64,000 nt of DNA, from assembly GCF_902498995.1 (NCBI RefSeq), contig NZ_CABVLY010000013.1, forward strand, positions 1 through 64,000. The letters run 5' to 3'. A program made the position numbers and the translations under genes. Positions 37,270 to 46,918 of the stretch are shown here, in pieces. The DNA is from Burkholderia anthina. Its GTDB lineage: Bacteria > Pseudomonadota > Gammaproteobacteria > Burkholderiales > Burkholderiaceae. The notes under the pieces are model-generated. The model did not search any database. It was not told where the DNA came from and saw only the letters and a list, made by a program, of their open reading frames with translations. Each line of letters opens with the position of its first letter. Within the stretch, counting starts at the first letter, position 1.

Positions 37270-39501
37270 ATGACGGTAAATAGAACAACAGCGTTGTCCG
37301 TACGACGGCGGCGCGCGAAGGTCGGGCTTGGCGTCGGTCTCGGCATCACGCTTTTCGCGGCGCAGGCTGCCGCGGCGCAGGGAGACGCACCGGCGCCGGA
37401 CGCCGATACGGCGGGCAGCGCGACGCTGCCGGCGATCACGGTCAGCGGCGAGCGCGGCAGCGCGTTTCGCGCGCGCGACGCGTCGGTCGCGGGGCTCGAC
37501 GACGCGCCGCTGCGCGACACGCCGGCCTCCGTCAGCGTCGTCACGCGCGCGCAGCTCGACGACCAGCAGGCCAGGCGCCTGAGCGACGTGGTGCGCAACG
37601 ACGCATCGGTCGTCAACGACTATGCGCCGGTCGGCTACTACGAAGGCTTCGCGATCCGCGGCTTCCCGGTCGATCTTGCGAGCGCGATCCGGATCGACGG
37701 GCTCACCGTGTCCGGCGAGCAGAACGTGCCGCTCGAGAACAAGGAGCGCGTCGAGATCCTGAAGGGGCTGGCCGGCATCGACAGCGGCGTGGTGGCGCCG
37801 GGCGGCGTGATCAACTTCGTGACGAAGCGCTCGGCCAACGTCGCGAGCGTGACGACCGGCGTCGACAGCCGCGGCTCGACGTCGGCCGCCGTCGATCTCG
37901 GCCGCCGCTTCGGCCCGGACAACCAGTTCGGGTTCCGGATCAACGCGGCGAAGGAGAACATGCACTCGTACGTCGACGGCACGAACGGACGACGCACGTT
38001 CGGCTCGATCGCCGCCGACTGGGACATCAGCCCGCGCGCGAGCCTGCAGCTCAACGCGGAATTCCAGCAGTGGATCCAGCGTTCGGCACCGGGCTATCAA
38101 CTGCTCGGCGGCACCGTCGTGCCGTCCGTCAACACGACGTCGAAGGCGCTCGGCACGCAGCCGTGGGCGAAGCCGGTGACGACCGACGCGCTGAACCTGA
38201 ACGCGCGCTTCGACTACCAGTTCAACGACGCCTGGAAGGCGTACGTCGCCGTGGGCCGCAGCCGCACGATGATCGACGACAACAGCGCGTTCCCGTACGG
38301 TTGCTCGTACGCACCGAGCTGCGCGGCCGGCACGACGTCGCCGTTCTTCTTCGGCGCGAACGGCGACTACGACGTGTACGACTTCCGCAGCCCCGGCGAA
38401 TATCGCCGCAACGACGACCTGCGCGCGGTGACGACGGGCAAGTTCGCGACCGGCCCGCTGCAGCACGAGCTGACGCTCGGCGTGAGCGTGCAGCGCCGCG
38501 TCGTGCACATGGCCGACGCCGTGTACGACTACGTCGGCAGCGAGAACGTCTACGGGCCGGACGTCACGTTCGCGCCGTCGCCGAATACGGCCGGGCCGTC
38601 GTATCCGCAACTCGACGCGTGGCAGTACGGCGTGTTCGGGCTCGATCGCATCAGCATCGGCGAACACTGGCAGGTGCTCGCGGGCGGCAAGGAAGTGCTG
38701 CTGCGCCAGCGCAGCTGGGACAGCCTCGACGGCGACGCGACGCACACCGACCGCTCGGTGTTCCTGCCGCAGGTCGCGCTCGTCTACAAGCCGGTGAACG
38801 TGCTGTCGCTGTATGCGTCGTACAGCAAGGCGCTGTCGCTCGGCGACCAGGCACCGGTGCGTGCGACCAACGCGTATGCGTTCCTGCCGCCCGTCGAATC
38901 GCACCAGTTCGAGCTCGGCGCGAAATACGACTGGCTCGACCGGCTGAGCCTCACGGCGGCCGTGTTCTCGATCAGCAAGCCGTTCCAGTTCGCCGATCCC
39001 GATGCGTCGGGCACGGGTTATACGTTCGTGCAGCGCGGCACGGAGCGCCACCAGGGGATCGAGCTCGGCGCGGCCGGCCGGCTGACCGAGCGGCTGTCGC
39101 TGACGGCCAGCGTCGCGGCGATCCGTGCGCGCGCGTACGATTCGGGTTCGCCGGCGTACGAAGGGCACCAGATCATCAACGTGCCGGCGCTGCGCGCGTC
39201 GCTGTATGCGGACTACGCGGTGCCGGGCGTCGCGGGCCTGAACGTGCTCGGCGGCGTCGAGTATAGCGCCGCGCGCAACGCGAACGAAGAGGGCACCGCG
39301 CGCGTGCCGTCGTGGTTCGTGTTCAATCTCGGCGCGCGCTATACGACCAGGATCGGCGGCCATCGCACGGTGCTGCGCGTGTCGGTGGACAACCTGTTCA
39401 ACAAGTTCTACTGGCGCGACGCGGGCGAGCAGCAGGGCGACGCGTACCTGTTCCCGGGCGCGCCGCGCACCGCGCGCGTGTCGTTGACCTATGATTTCTG
39501 A
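37270..39501 (+). CDS. TonB-dependent outer membrane receptor
   Basis: 743 residues with an Arg-rich N-region and a signal peptide ending AQAAAAQ. A plug domain follows (about 65-190: DTPASVSVVTRAQLDDQQARRLSDVVRND, VEILKGLAGIDSGVVAPGGVINFVTKR), then a 22-strand-type barrel ending in VSLTYDF. The overall type is the FhuA/FoxA-like siderophore receptor group. However, the next two genes encode a PnuC-type vitamin transporter and a kinase, so the ligand may be a vitamin or nucleoside rather than a ferric siderophore. The start 37270 was chosen for the signal peptide; the ribosome binding site is weak. Confidence 0.9.
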   Translation: MTVNRTTALSVRRRRAKVGLGVGLGITLFAAQAAAAQGDAPAPDADTAGSATLPAITVSGERGSAFRARDASVAGLDDAPLRDTPASVSVVTRAQLDDQQARRLSDVVRNDASVVNDYAPVGYYEGFAIRGFPVDLASAIRIDGLTVSGEQNVPLENKERVEILKGLAGIDSGVVAPGGVINFVTKRSANVASVTTGVDSRGSTSAAVDLGRRFGPDNQFGFRINAAKENMHSYVDGTNGRRTFGSIAADWDISPRASLQLNAEFQQWIQRSAPGYQLLGGTVVPSVNTTSKALGTQPWAKPVTTDALNLNARFDYQFNDAWKAYVAVGRSRTMIDDNSAFPYGCSYAPSCAAGTTSPFFFGANGDYDVYDFRSPGEYRRNDDLRAVTTGKFATGPLQHELTLGVSVQRRVVHMADAVYDYVGSENVYGPDVTFAPSPNTAGPSYPQLDAWQYGVFGLDRISIGEHWQVLAGGKEVLLRQRSWDSLDGDATHTDRSVFLPQVALVYKPVNVLSLYASYSKALSLGDQAPVRATNAYAFLPPVESHQFELGAKYDWLDRLSLTAAVFSISKPFQFADPDASGTGYTFVQRGTERHQGIELGAAGRLTERLSLTASVAAIRARAYDSGSPAYEGHQIINVPALRASLYADYAVPGVAGLNVLGGVEYSAARNANEEGTARVPSWFVFNLGARYTTRIGGHRTVLRVSVDNLFNKFYWRDAGEQQGDAYLFPGAPRTARVSLTYDF

Positions 39502-39560
39502 TCGTCGGGATCCGGCCGCATGATGCGCGGCCCCGGCAGCCAACCAGGAGAGCACAGACG

Positions 39561-40172
39561 ATGTCCCCACTCGAAATCGCCGGCGTGATCGTCAGCGCCC
39601 TCGCGATCTGGCTGACCGCGAAGCGGCGCATGCTGTGCTGGCCGGTCGGGCTCGCGTCGGTCGCGCTGTACGGCTGGATCTTCTTCGACGCGAAGCTGTA
39701 TTCGGACATGCTGCTGCAAGGCGCGTTCGCGGTGCTGCAGGTGTACGGCTGGCGGCGCTGGATCGCGCAACGCACGCTCGAGGCGAGCGGCGGTGCGGCG
39801 CTCGCAGGCGACGTCGCGCCCGTCACCGGCGTGCGGCCGCGCCAGATGCTGCCCGACCTGATCGCGGCCGTGGTCGGCAGCGCGCTGCTCGGCGGGATGA
39901 TGGCGCGCTGGACCGATGCGGCGCTGCCGTTCGTCGATGCGTCGTTGACCGCGTTCAGCCTCGTCGCGCAATACTGGACCGCGCGGCGCTACATCGCGTC
40001 GTGGGGGCTGTGGATCGTCGTGAACGTCGTGTATGTCGGGATGTTCGTGTTCAAGGAACTGTATCTGACGGCCGGACTCTATGCGCTGTTCATCGCGCTC
40101 GCCGTCATCGGCTGGCGCGACTGGCGCCGGACGGCCGACGCGCTGCGCGCGGCGGCGAGCCCGGCGGGCTGA
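39561..40172 (+). CDS. pnuC: PnuC family vitamin/nucleoside transporter
   Basis: 203 residues with about seven membrane helices. PnuC hallmarks are visible: RMLCWPVGLASVALYGWIFFDAKLYSDMLLQGAFAVLQVYGWRRW in the first half and FSLVAQYWTARRYIASWGLWIVVNVVYVGMF in the second. PnuC proteins are facilitators for nicotinamide riboside, and relatives carry thiamine (PnuT), riboflavin or deoxynucleosides; cytoplasmic phosphorylation traps the substrate. The kinase-like gene 23 bp downstream would serve that trapping step. A ribosome binding site (CCAGGAGAG) precedes the ATG. Confidence 0.9.
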   Translation: MSPLEIAGVIVSALAIWLTAKRRMLCWPVGLASVALYGWIFFDAKLYSDMLLQGAFAVLQVYGWRRWIAQRTLEASGGAALAGDVAPVTGVRPRQMLPDLIAAVVGSALLGGMMARWTDAALPFVDASLTAFSLVAQYWTARRYIASWGLWIVVNVVYVGMFVFKELYLTAGLYALFIALAVIGWRDWRRTADALRAAASPAG

Positions 40173-40195
40173 TTCACTACGGAGCAACGTCGTCC

Positions 40196-41404
40196 ATGTC
40201 ATTTCCTCTCGAGCCGGATGCGCCGGCATCGCGTGAGCGCGCCGATGCGCGCGAGGTCGCGCCGCCGCAGTTCGGCGTCGACGGCGAACAGGCCGAACGC
40301 GACTGGCCGCTGATGACGCACGACGAAGTCGCGGCCGTGCTTGCGCGCATCGATGGCGTCGGCGCGCCCGCGCGCCTCACGTGGCACAGCCCGCGGCCGT
40401 TCTCGGCGGCCGTGCTGGTGCGCACGACCGACGAGCGCGCGCTGTTCGTCAAGCGTCATCACGTGAGCCTGCGCGACGTCGCGGGGCTCGAGGAAGAGCA
40501 TCGCTTCATCGCGCATCTGCGCGAGCGCGGCGTGCCGGTGGCGGACGTGCTCGCCGGTCGCGACGGCGCGACCGCGTTCGCATCCGGCGACTGGACGTAT
40601 GAGATGCACGTGGTCGCGCCGGGTGTCGATGCGTACCGCGGCGTGATGTCGTGGAAGCCGTTCACGCATCCGTCGCATGCGTACGCGGCCGGCCGCGCGC
40701 TGGCCGAGCTGCATCGCGCATCGGCCGGCTACGACGCGCCGGCGCGGCCGGTGCGCCCGCTGCTGTCGAGTTTTCGCGTGCTGTCGTCGGGCGATCTTGC
40801 CGGTGCGCTCGAACGCTGGGTCACGGCGCAACCGTTGCTCGTCAAGGCGCTCGGTGCGCGCGACTGGCGCGGCGACGTTGCGAACGTCATCGGCCCGTAT
40901 CACGCGCGCCTCGTGCCGCTGCTGCCTGCGTTGCCGCCGCTGTGGACGCATGGCGACTGGCATGCGTCGAACCTGCTGTGGACCGGTGCCGGGCCGGGTG
41001 CGGAGGTGCGGACGGTGCTCGACTTCGGTTTGGCGGATCGTACCTGCGCGGTGATGGACGTCGCGCTCGCGATCGAGCGCAACACGGTCGACTGGATGGC
41101 GCCGGCCGAGGCGCGTCGTGTCGAGTACGAACAGATCGCCGCGCTGCTCGACGGCTACGAGTCGCTCGAACCGCTGAGCGACGATGCGCATGCGGCGCTG
41201 GTCGCGCTGCTGCCGATCGTGCATACGGAATTCGCGCTGTCGGAAGTCGCGTATTTCGGCTGTATCGTCAACGCGCCCGATATCGTCGACGTGGCGTACG
41301 ACGGTTATCTGATCGGGCATGCGCAATGGTTCGGCGAACGCGACGGGCGGCAACTGCTCGACTGGCTGGTGCAGCGTCGGCGTGAGAAGCGGGGCGGCGC
41401 CTGA
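40196..41404 (+). CDS. APH/choline kinase-fold phosphotransferase
   Basis: 402 residues of the aminoglycoside phosphotransferase/choline kinase fold: the nucleotide-binding Lys in ALFVKRHH, the catalytic loop HGDWHASNLLW and the metal-binding DFGLADR. An N-terminal extension of about 45 residues is poorly conserved. Members phosphorylate small hydroxylated molecules (choline, thiamine, homoserine, aminoglycosides). Its place just after PnuC suggests phosphorylation of the imported vitamin, for example a thiamine- or riboside-kinase activity. I cannot decide between these from sequence. Confidence 0.85.
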   Translation: MSFPLEPDAPASRERADAREVAPPQFGVDGEQAERDWPLMTHDEVAAVLARIDGVGAPARLTWHSPRPFSAAVLVRTTDERALFVKRHHVSLRDVAGLEEEHRFIAHLRERGVPVADVLAGRDGATAFASGDWTYEMHVVAPGVDAYRGVMSWKPFTHPSHAYAAGRALAELHRASAGYDAPARPVRPLLSSFRVLSSGDLAGALERWVTAQPLLVKALGARDWRGDVANVIGPYHARLVPLLPALPPLWTHGDWHASNLLWTGAGPGAEVRTVLDFGLADRTCAVMDVALAIERNTVDWMAPAEARRVEYEQIAALLDGYESLEPLSDDAHAALVALLPIVHTEFALSEVAYFGCIVNAPDIVDVAYDGYLIGHAQWFGERDGRQLLDWLVQRRREKRGGA

Positions 41405-41839
41405 CGGGCGTGCGCGTGCCGGTGCTTTCAGCGTATGCATGCGGATCGCCGGAACTTCTTCCTTTCGTGCGGCGACCGCAGGCTCGCTGCAACCCGGCAC
41501 TGCGCGGCACGCGCTCGATGCGAAGTCGCGCGGCTACGCGCTCGGCAAGTTCAGCTTTCCTGACGTGCGTGACGTGCAGCGCACGCAGTTCCAGGGCCAA
41601 TTGCGATACGTGCGCGCGCTCGCTCGCCGATGCCCACGCGGCCCGTGCCGACATCGGCGGCTCTTTCCACGACGGCTCATGCCTCGCTGTATCCGATAGC
41701 GCTACAGGCGCTGCCGGAAGTTCCGGCTTGCATACTGGCGCTGGTCCGGCGTGATTGCTTGCCCTGACGTTCCATCTGAAGCCGCCGCACCCAGCGGCGC
41801 AGCACGGCGAACTGGCTGCATGCCGGCGCGGCATCCACT
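41405..41839. other. Intergenic/remnant DNA before T6SS island
   Basis: About 430 bp with no gene I can support. Short open frames exist on both strands but carry no recognisable domain or ribosome binding site. It is probably decayed accessory DNA joined to the transposase remnant that follows. Confidence 0.5.
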
Positions 41840-41990
41840 CACGCGTGCGTTGGCCCATGCACACCGGCCAGCTCGAAGGCCTCAACACCCGTGTCAACAT
41901 GAACGTGTGGCCTACGGTTACCGTGACAGCGCCTGCTTCTCCTGGAGATCAAGGCTGCCTATCCCGGTAATCCGGGAAGAACCCATTTTG
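41840..41990 (+). pseudogene. ISL3-family transposase remnant (3' end, frameshifted)
   Basis: Three frames together rebuild the conserved C-terminus of ISL3 transposases: HTGQLEGLNTRVN from 41860, RVAYGYRDSACF from 41904 and IKAAYPGNPGRTHFG from 41948. The family pattern is (T)SKLEGINNKIKVIKRMAYGYRD..FFLKIRAAFPG. At least two frameshifts separate the pieces and the 5' part is missing. It lies 95 bp upstream of vgrG and marks the edge of the T6SS island. Confidence 0.75.
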
Positions 41991-42084
41991 GGCAATTGTC
42001 AGGTCAATCGGCTGTAGAATCGACCAGAACGGTATGTCAAATCAATGACGATAAACAGGCGAAAACAATAAAAAGGGACTGAAT

Positions 42085-44820
42085 ATGGATGCGCAGGACA
42101 TCGTGAGAGCGATTCAGGGCGGGTTGATCCAGCATGAGAGACTGGTCAAACTTGATACCCCGCTCGGACCTGACGTGCTGTTGCCGCAGCGTGTCGCAGG
42201 ATGGTCGCGCATTGGTCGGCATTTTGAGTACACACTCGATGTTCAGTCGAGCAGCAGCAGTATCAAGCTCAAACAACTCATTGGCCAACCCGTCACCCTC
42301 TGGCTTCAGCAGGCCAATAAATCCTATCTTCCCCGCCACGGCTATGTATATTCGGTCAGACGGCTTGGATCAGAAGGTGGGTTGACCAGCTATCAAATTC
42401 GTTTTTCATCGTGGATGAATTTCCTTAAATTCCGCCGCGATCAGCGCATCTGGCAGGACAAGGCGGTCGATGAAATCCTGACCGACGTTTTCAATGCGCA
42501 TTCCCAGGCGAAAGGCCAGTTCAACTTCGCGATTTCGAGACCGCTCGATCCACGGTCATACTGCACGCAATATGAGGATGACTGGACCTTTGTCCACCGT
42601 CTAATGGAAGCGGAAGGACTGTTCGGTATCTGGAAACAGGCCGAAGACGGCAAGGCACATACGTTGACCATCACAGACCGTCTTGACACTTGCGAACCGC
42701 TTACGACGCAGACTGCTCGGTTTTCGCGAGACGGCATGAACAGCGAGATTGACGCGCTGCTGCACTGGTCGGGCATGCGCAGTCTGCATAGCGCGGTGCT
42801 GGCGACGCGCACGTTTGATTACAAGAGTCCATCATCACTCGGCAATCCGAAAGGCACGCATGTTCCAACGCTGTCGCACGAGCTGCCTGAGGAACTAGAG
42901 GTCTATGAATACACCGGCCCCTATACGTATCTCAAGGACGATCGCGGCGAGCATTTGACAAAAATCCGCATGGAGGAATGGGAGTCGGGCGCAAAACGGT
43001 TCTATGGCACGGGCGGGCTGCGTGAAGTCGACGCGGGCCGATGGTTCGAATTGACGGGACACCCGGAACATGACGGGGACTCCGCTGAAAGACGCCAGTT
43101 CGTGGTTGTCGAGGCTGCTTGGCTGATAGAAAACAATCTCCCAGGGTCAAGCCACCACGCGAATCTCCCCGGTAGCTTGCAAGTCAGGTTGGCCGACGCG
43201 GCGGCCAACCGTGATGAAAACGGTGCGGCAAGTGTGACACATTCCGACGGCTCCACGGGTTTCTACTTCGTCGAGATTGAAACGCAACGCAGGTCCGTTC
43301 CGTTCCGCAGTCCGTTTGAACACGACAGGCCTGTCATGCAATTGCAGACGGCAACCGTCGTCGGGCCGCAAGGTCAGGAAATCTATACTGATGAACTAGG
43401 CCGAGTGAAGGTCCAGTTCCACTGGGACCGGATCGGTCAGCGCAACGAGCGCAGCTCGTGCTGGGTGCGTGTCGCGCAGCCGTGGGCGAGTGGCGGCTTC
43501 GGCGGCATCCAACTGCCCAGAATCGGCGATGAGGTCGTCGTGTCGTTTCTCGATAGCAATCCAGACAGGCCGATCATCACGGCGCGTGTCGGGAACGGCA
43601 CGAATCGGCCGCAATGGAACCTTCCGGATCAGCACCCACTATCGGGCTTCGTCAGCAAGGAAATCGGCGGCGTACAGAACAATGTCTGGTTGAAGGACGA
43701 CACGCAAGGGCAGGTACAGACACAGATACGCAGTGACCATCTCGAGTCGGGTCTGCATGCGGGTTACATCACGCGCGTGAGTGAACCGGCTGGTCGCGGC
43801 GAGAAACGCGGAGAAGGCGTCGAGCTGCGCACCGATGGGAACGCTGCCGTGCGCGGTGCACGCGGGCTGCTGTTGACGACTCACCCGCGTCAAGGCGCGA
43901 GTGGTGACGCATTCAGCGTCGATGAAGTGAATCTTCAGTTGGCCAACGCCCAGGACACCGCAACGAGCCTTGCGCAGTCCGCGCAATCGGCGGGTGCGCA
44001 GGACGGCGAGCAAAAATCTGTTGCCGGAACGCTGAAGGCGCAGGCGAAGGGTATCCAGGGTGGCGGAACATTGAAGCAGTTCGATCAACCACACTTGGTG
44101 CTCGCAAGTCCCGCGGGTGTCGTCACGAGCACGCCGGAACTGATTCACGTCAGCAGCGGCAAGAGTACGTCCGTTACCGCTGGCGAGCATATGTCGGTCA
44201 GTACGGGCGGCGGCTTCTTCGCAAGCGCGCGCCGGGCGTTGCGTCTGTTTGTTGCCGAAGCCGGCATGCGGCTCGTTGCGGCGGCAGGCGATATCGATGT
44301 GAAGGCGCTGAAGGACAGTATCAACCTGTTGGCGAAACTGAACGTGACGGTAACAGCGAACAAAATTACCATCAGCGCCCAGCAGGAAGTCGAGATCAAC
44401 GGTGGCGGCAGCTATACCCGCTGGACGTCTAGCCAAATCAAGAGCGGCACATCGGGTGGTTTTGAGGTGCACTCGGCGGCCCGTACTTTTACTGGGCCAG
44501 ACAGCGTCAGTACGCCGAATATTCCAGCGCTGCCGCCGGAGAAGGAACAACTGCACTTCGCGTTGGGGGCACTTCCGGGCGGTGAGGCCCATCAGTACGT
44601 AAGCGAACCTTACGAACTGTATAAGGACGGGGCAAAGATCGACGACGGGGTGACCGACGAGTTCGGTCGCGTCGTGGTGAAGGATCACCAACCCGGTACG
44701 CCGGCCTATCAGGTCAAACTCGCCAACGGCAGCAAGTATGACCTGAAGGTGAAAGATGCGTTGCAGGGTGATCCCGATCATGCCGACCAGCGCAGCAATC
44801 GTGGCGAGCGTCTGGTCTGA
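42085..44820 (+). CDS. vgrG: Type VI secretion tip protein VgrG (TssI)
   Basis: 911 residues. The gp27-like base is at about 1-390 (FEYTLDVQSS, ISRPLDPRSYCTQYEDDWTFVHRLMEAEGLF). The gp5-like OB fold follows (TATVVGPQGQEIYTDELGRVKVQFHWDR, SCWVRVAQPWASGGFGGIQLPRIGDEVVVSFLDSNPDRPII), then the beta-helix needle with a DUF2345 region (about 640-790). The C-terminal 80 residues form a transthyretin-like extension (PYELYKDGAKIDDGVTDEFGRVVVKDHQPGTPAYQVKL) that often recruits effectors. It forms the puncturing tip and here probably loads the phospholipase D effector encoded next. Codon use and GC are lower than in flanking genes. Confidence 0.93.
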   Translation: MDAQDIVRAIQGGLIQHERLVKLDTPLGPDVLLPQRVAGWSRIGRHFEYTLDVQSSSSSIKLKQLIGQPVTLWLQQANKSYLPRHGYVYSVRRLGSEGGLTSYQIRFSSWMNFLKFRRDQRIWQDKAVDEILTDVFNAHSQAKGQFNFAISRPLDPRSYCTQYEDDWTFVHRLMEAEGLFGIWKQAEDGKAHTLTITDRLDTCEPLTTQTARFSRDGMNSEIDALLHWSGMRSLHSAVLATRTFDYKSPSSLGNPKGTHVPTLSHELPEELEVYEYTGPYTYLKDDRGEHLTKIRMEEWESGAKRFYGTGGLREVDAGRWFELTGHPEHDGDSAERRQFVVVEAAWLIENNLPGSSHHANLPGSLQVRLADAAANRDENGAASVTHSDGSTGFYFVEIETQRRSVPFRSPFEHDRPVMQLQTATVVGPQGQEIYTDELGRVKVQFHWDRIGQRNERSSCWVRVAQPWASGGFGGIQLPRIGDEVVVSFLDSNPDRPIITARVGNGTNRPQWNLPDQHPLSGFVSKEIGGVQNNVWLKDDTQGQVQTQIRSDHLESGLHAGYITRVSEPAGRGEKRGEGVELRTDGNAAVRGARGLLLTTHPRQGASGDAFSVDEVNLQLANAQDTATSLAQSAQSAGAQDGEQKSVAGTLKAQAKGIQGGGTLKQFDQPHLVLASPAGVVTSTPELIHVSSGKSTSVTAGEHMSVSTGGGFFASARRALRLFVAEAGMRLVAAAGDIDVKALKDSINLLAKLNVTVTANKITISAQQEVEINGGGSYTRWTSSQIKSGTSGGFEVHSAARTFTGPDSVSTPNIPALPPEKEQLHFALGALPGGEAHQYVSEPYELYKDGAKIDDGVTDEFGRVVVKDHQPGTPAYQVKLANGSKYDLKVKDALQGDPDHADQRSNRGERLV

Positions 44821-44859
44821 TTCCGATATCAATGCCCGTCAAATCACAGAGAAAAGAAC

Positions 44860-46905
44860 ATGGCACAGCTTCCTCTCGAAACTCATAACGCAGTAGATGT
44901 TGCCGTTGATGAAGCGGGCCGCGCAGCGCAAGGCGCTGTTCAGTGGCTTCTCGAAAAGGGCGTTGACAAGGATGTCGTGCCGACCACCGGCAACGATTTG
45001 CGGTTCTTCGTGTGCGGTGAGGAAGGGTTCAGGTCTATTGCAGCAGACATCATGGGCGCGCAGGGAACGGTCGACATTTGCTGCTGGGGATTCGATCCCG
45101 GAATGGAGATCTGGCGTGGTCCCGAATCGCCTCAGGGCGTTGGCGTCCCGAAGTTTGAAGGAAAACCTTCCCCCGTCACGCCTACTGCCGGTGTCTGGCC
45201 ACGTGGGATCGTGTACGGAGCACTACTGGAAGAGATCACTCAACGCAAAGACAATCCCGTTACCGTGCGGTTGCTGATTTGGTTCGACCCCCGAGGATCG
45301 CGCAAGCAGAACAGCATGCCGGGATTCACGGATGTTCCGGTCAACGGGTGGACCAGTCCAATCCAAAAGACCGTGCAGCAGGCTCCGCCCTACGCGAATG
45401 CGAAGCGGACTCAGTGGTGCATTGACTGGTGGAACCGCAATTTGCCCGATGGCGAGAGCAAGGGCAGCGGTATCCTGACGAAGAATCAGCGACTACAGAT
45501 TGTTCTGCGCGGTATTGCAAGCAAAGACGTCAAGTCGTTGATGAATACTCCACTGAAGGAAGAGGATGCGCCGAGCACCCACAGCGACAAAGGCGATTGG
45601 GGTTATGTGGATGAGAAGAATCTCCTCGAAGACTATGCGACGCATCATCAGAAACCTATCCTGATCGACTACGCTCGCCCCTACGATGGCAAGCAGGCAG
45701 TCGGCTATGTGATGGGGTTGAATTCCGTCACGGACTACTGGGATCGAACCGCGCATGAAATCGATGATCCGCTGCGGGAAGAATGGGCGCAATCGTACGT
45801 GGACGATGAGCACAAGCACGAGCAGGAAACACAGAATCCGACGGGTACCCTGAGCACTGCGCCTTATAAGCACGTGAATCCGTACCAGGATTACGCCACC
45901 CGGATAGTTGGGAGGGCATTGAAGCGACTGCACCAGAATTTCGAGCGTGGCTGGAACTTGTTCGCTCCCCCCGCTTGGCAAACGACCGAACACAAAGAAC
46001 TGCCGCCCGGCATCAAGAGCCTGCCAGACGATCCCTCGTGCAAGGTACAGATCGTACGGACGCAGCCGCATGAGCATGAGAAGACGATCAAGAGCCTTTA
46101 CTTTCAGGCAATGAGTTTCGCGCGCAACTACATTTACATGGAGAACCAGTATTTCTTCTATCCGGAATTTGCACGCCATCTGAAGGCGGAGCGAAAGCGT
46201 TTCCAGGATGCGTGGGCGAAACTGGCGAACAAGCCGCAGCAGCAGGCCCCGATGCTGCATCTGTTTGTGGTGACACCGCACCCGCAGGACCCCGGCATGA
46301 TTCCACGTACCTACGACATGATGGCCGAACTGGGACACGGTGACGCCATGAAGGGGCAACATGACCTCGTCGCAGCGGGTAAAACACCGCAACAGTATAG
46401 GGATGCTCAGGGCAAAAATACTTTCCATCCGCAAAGCCTGAAGGAACTGCAAGACACGATCGGCCTGAAGGTCAGTATCGCCCGGCTACGCACCAGTGGC
46501 GTAGTGGGCGGCCAGATGGCCTACCGGGAAATCTACATCCATTCGAAGCTGATGATCATCGACGACGTATTCGTAACGCTGGGCAGCGCAAACATGAATC
46601 AGCGCAGCATGGCCGTCGACAGCGAAATCAATTTTGGTGCCACGGGTTCCGACTGGGCATCGAAACTTCGCTCGCGGGTGTTTCCTTTGCTCTCGGGTGA
46701 CGCGACTCAAGGAAGTGGGGATCGGAATCAGGTGCCCATGGTCTACGATGACTGGGAGAAGCGCATGCATGACAATCTTATTGCCAAGATGAAGGGGAAT
46801 AACATGCGGGGCTTCATTCTTCCGTTTGAAGATAGTCGCGCCAATACAATACTGCATGCACAGATAGACCTACCCTCGTCCTTCGACACTCCTCAAACTG
46901 CCTGA
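44860..46905 (+). CDS. T6SS phospholipase D effector (Tle5-like)
   Basis: 681 residues with two HxKx4D catalytic motifs: HQKPILID (His263, Lys265, Asp270) and HSKLMIID (His561, Lys563, Asp568), the second followed by GSANMNQRSMAVDSEINF. No signal peptide is present. Two-motif phospholipase D proteins next to vgrG and a Sel1-type gene belong to the Tle5 effectors, which cleave phosphatidylethanolamine and other lipids of the target cell after delivery to the periplasm. It starts 39 bp after vgrG and shares its low-GC style. Confidence 0.9.
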   Translation: MAQLPLETHNAVDVAVDEAGRAAQGAVQWLLEKGVDKDVVPTTGNDLRFFVCGEEGFRSIAADIMGAQGTVDICCWGFDPGMEIWRGPESPQGVGVPKFEGKPSPVTPTAGVWPRGIVYGALLEEITQRKDNPVTVRLLIWFDPRGSRKQNSMPGFTDVPVNGWTSPIQKTVQQAPPYANAKRTQWCIDWWNRNLPDGESKGSGILTKNQRLQIVLRGIASKDVKSLMNTPLKEEDAPSTHSDKGDWGYVDEKNLLEDYATHHQKPILIDYARPYDGKQAVGYVMGLNSVTDYWDRTAHEIDDPLREEWAQSYVDDEHKHEQETQNPTGTLSTAPYKHVNPYQDYATRIVGRALKRLHQNFERGWNLFAPPAWQTTEHKELPPGIKSLPDDPSCKVQIVRTQPHEHEKTIKSLYFQAMSFARNYIYMENQYFFYPEFARHLKAERKRFQDAWAKLANKPQQQAPMLHLFVVTPHPQDPGMIPRTYDMMAELGHGDAMKGQHDLVAAGKTPQQYRDAQGKNTFHPQSLKELQDTIGLKVSIARLRTSGVVGGQMAYREIYIHSKLMIIDDVFVTLGSANMNQRSMAVDSEINFGATGSDWASKLRSRVFPLLSGDATQGSGDRNQVPMVYDDWEKRMHDNLIAKMKGNNMRGFILPFEDSRANTILHAQIDLPSSFDTPQTA

Positions 46906-46918
46906 TCGAGGTTGCCTG

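Noticed and set aside
41268..41900. 210-residue minus-strand open frame over the transposase remnant
   Set aside because: It is antisense to the kinase gene end and the ISL3 fragment, has no recognisable domain and no ribosome binding site.
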